This document shows positions 63,266 through 64,000 of a stretch of DNA of 64,000 bases, one piece after another; position 1 is the stretch's first letter; the number at the start of each line of letters is the position of its first letter. The notes below the pieces were generated by a model. That model ran no database searches, was not told the origin of the DNA, and saw nothing but the letters and a program-made list of their open reading frames with translations. Made by a program: the position numbers and the translations under genes. This stretch comes from Pyxicephalus adspersus (Eukaryota > Chordata > Amphibia > Anura > Pyxicephalidae), in contig NC_092860.1 of NCBI RefSeq assembly GCF_032062135.1, positions 125,101,232-125,165,231 on the forward strand. The letters run 5' to 3'.

Positions 63266-63857
63266 ATAGTCCTTTCCTTAACACTATGTACAATGTGGTG
63301 TAATTTACAGCCATGACTCTGGATTGCTACACCATATAGACTGTGTTACATTATATATAACTAACCTCTTTATGCAACCAATATACTATATTGTACATAT
63401 ATATTGCAGGACTATTACTTAAGGAACAGACAAGAGATCAAATTTTCTTTGACACCTTCATTTTAACTTGTACCAATAGAAATATTTTTATCCTGGTTTT
63501 AAAATAAAAACATTAATTTAACAAAAAATGTATTAGGATATTTAATATATAATATTTAAAATATAAAAAGGGCAATGTAGAATTTATTTCTCTAACTTAT
63601 AGTAATATACTTAATATAGTATTGTTTTGCAGCTGATTTTCCCTGTCGACTGAGGTGGTGCAATCAATTTCTACAAACAATGCATGTAGTGGCATTGATT
63701 GCTCTTCTTTCTAATATGCTCTCCACACATGGAGGAGAGTGTTCCCTGTTTATTCTTATGCGTACGTAATGCATTTCTTTATGAAAAGACATAGGGCAAG
63801 TTAAGACATCTCTTCTATCAGTAAGGTGTGTTCTTAATAATCACAGGAGTGACTGTC

Positions 63858-63876
63858 ATTAGTAAATCAACCCCAG
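63858..63876. repeat. Terminus of a family G MITE
   Basis: ATTAGTAAATCAACCCC is the complement of the GGGGTTGATTTACTAA end seen at 32919 and resembles the ends of the element at 15581. The other end was not found, so this may be a fragment. Confidence 0.5.
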
Positions 63877-64000
63877 AATTTGCAGTTTTTTTATTGCATT
63901 ATGTATAGGCTGCCACAGTAACTTCTGCAGGTTCAAACATTCAGTGTTTCAGCCCACATATACACTGCTATTTTATAAATCATATAAAATGCTATTTTAT

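Noticed and set aside
30320..64000. Search for GABRG1, the expected downstream neighbour
   Set aside because: No exon with M1-M4 or ligand-binding-domain character was found on either strand.

Overview
This is an AT-rich vertebrate nuclear window and almost certainly amphibian (frog). It has widely spaced short exons with consensus splice sites, no bacterial gene organisation, and a dense load of old transposable elements. The only cellular gene I can name is the 3' end of GABRA2, the GABA-A receptor alpha-2 subunit, on the + strand. Its penultimate exon (20139-20341) encodes M2, M3 and the start of the intracellular loop. Its last exon (21539-21832) encodes the rest of the loop, M4 and the C terminus. 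Bases 1-20138 are therefore probably intron of GABRA2. Everything after 21832 is 3' UTR and/or intergenic DNA; in mammals the neighbour in this direction is GABRG1, but no GABRG1 exon is visible here.

Layout. 1-490: one end of a Tc1-like transposon carrying the start of its transposase on the - strand. 3.1-6.3 kb: three copies of a palindromic MITE and a second hairpin-forming element. 7.3-8.6 kb: a degenerate - strand reading frame that I cannot name. 10.8-14.8 kb: a short and a long member of one family of non-autonomous DNA elements, plus two unclassified repeats. 17.26-19.76 kb: a decayed piggyBac transposon inside the GABRA2 intron. 20.1-21.8 kb: the GABRA2 exons. 21.8-30.3 kb: the 3' UTR or downstream region, with possible proximal and distal polyadenylation signals, a ~175 bp tandem repeat and a hAT-like insertion. 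30.5 kb: a tRNA-derived SINE. 36.5-39.9 kb: three members of a GC-rich TTAA-flanked family. One abuts and truncates a fragment of an uncharacterised repetitive protein gene and contains a 560-base assembly gap. 40.3-41.9 kb: a nested insertion, in which an internally deleted L1/Tx1-like LINE with a perfect 17-bp target duplication sits inside a DNA-type repeat. 42-64 kb: no recognisable gene, only dispersed and tandem repeats.

Apart from GABRA2, nothing supports an intact cellular coding gene; most open frames are chance frames in AT-rich or repeat DNA. The window is informative mainly as a record of transposition: nested insertions, lost catalytic residues, and dispersed families that can be recognised from copies compared within the window. 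Assignments of repeats to superfamilies rest on remembered family hallmarks and internal comparison, not on a database search.
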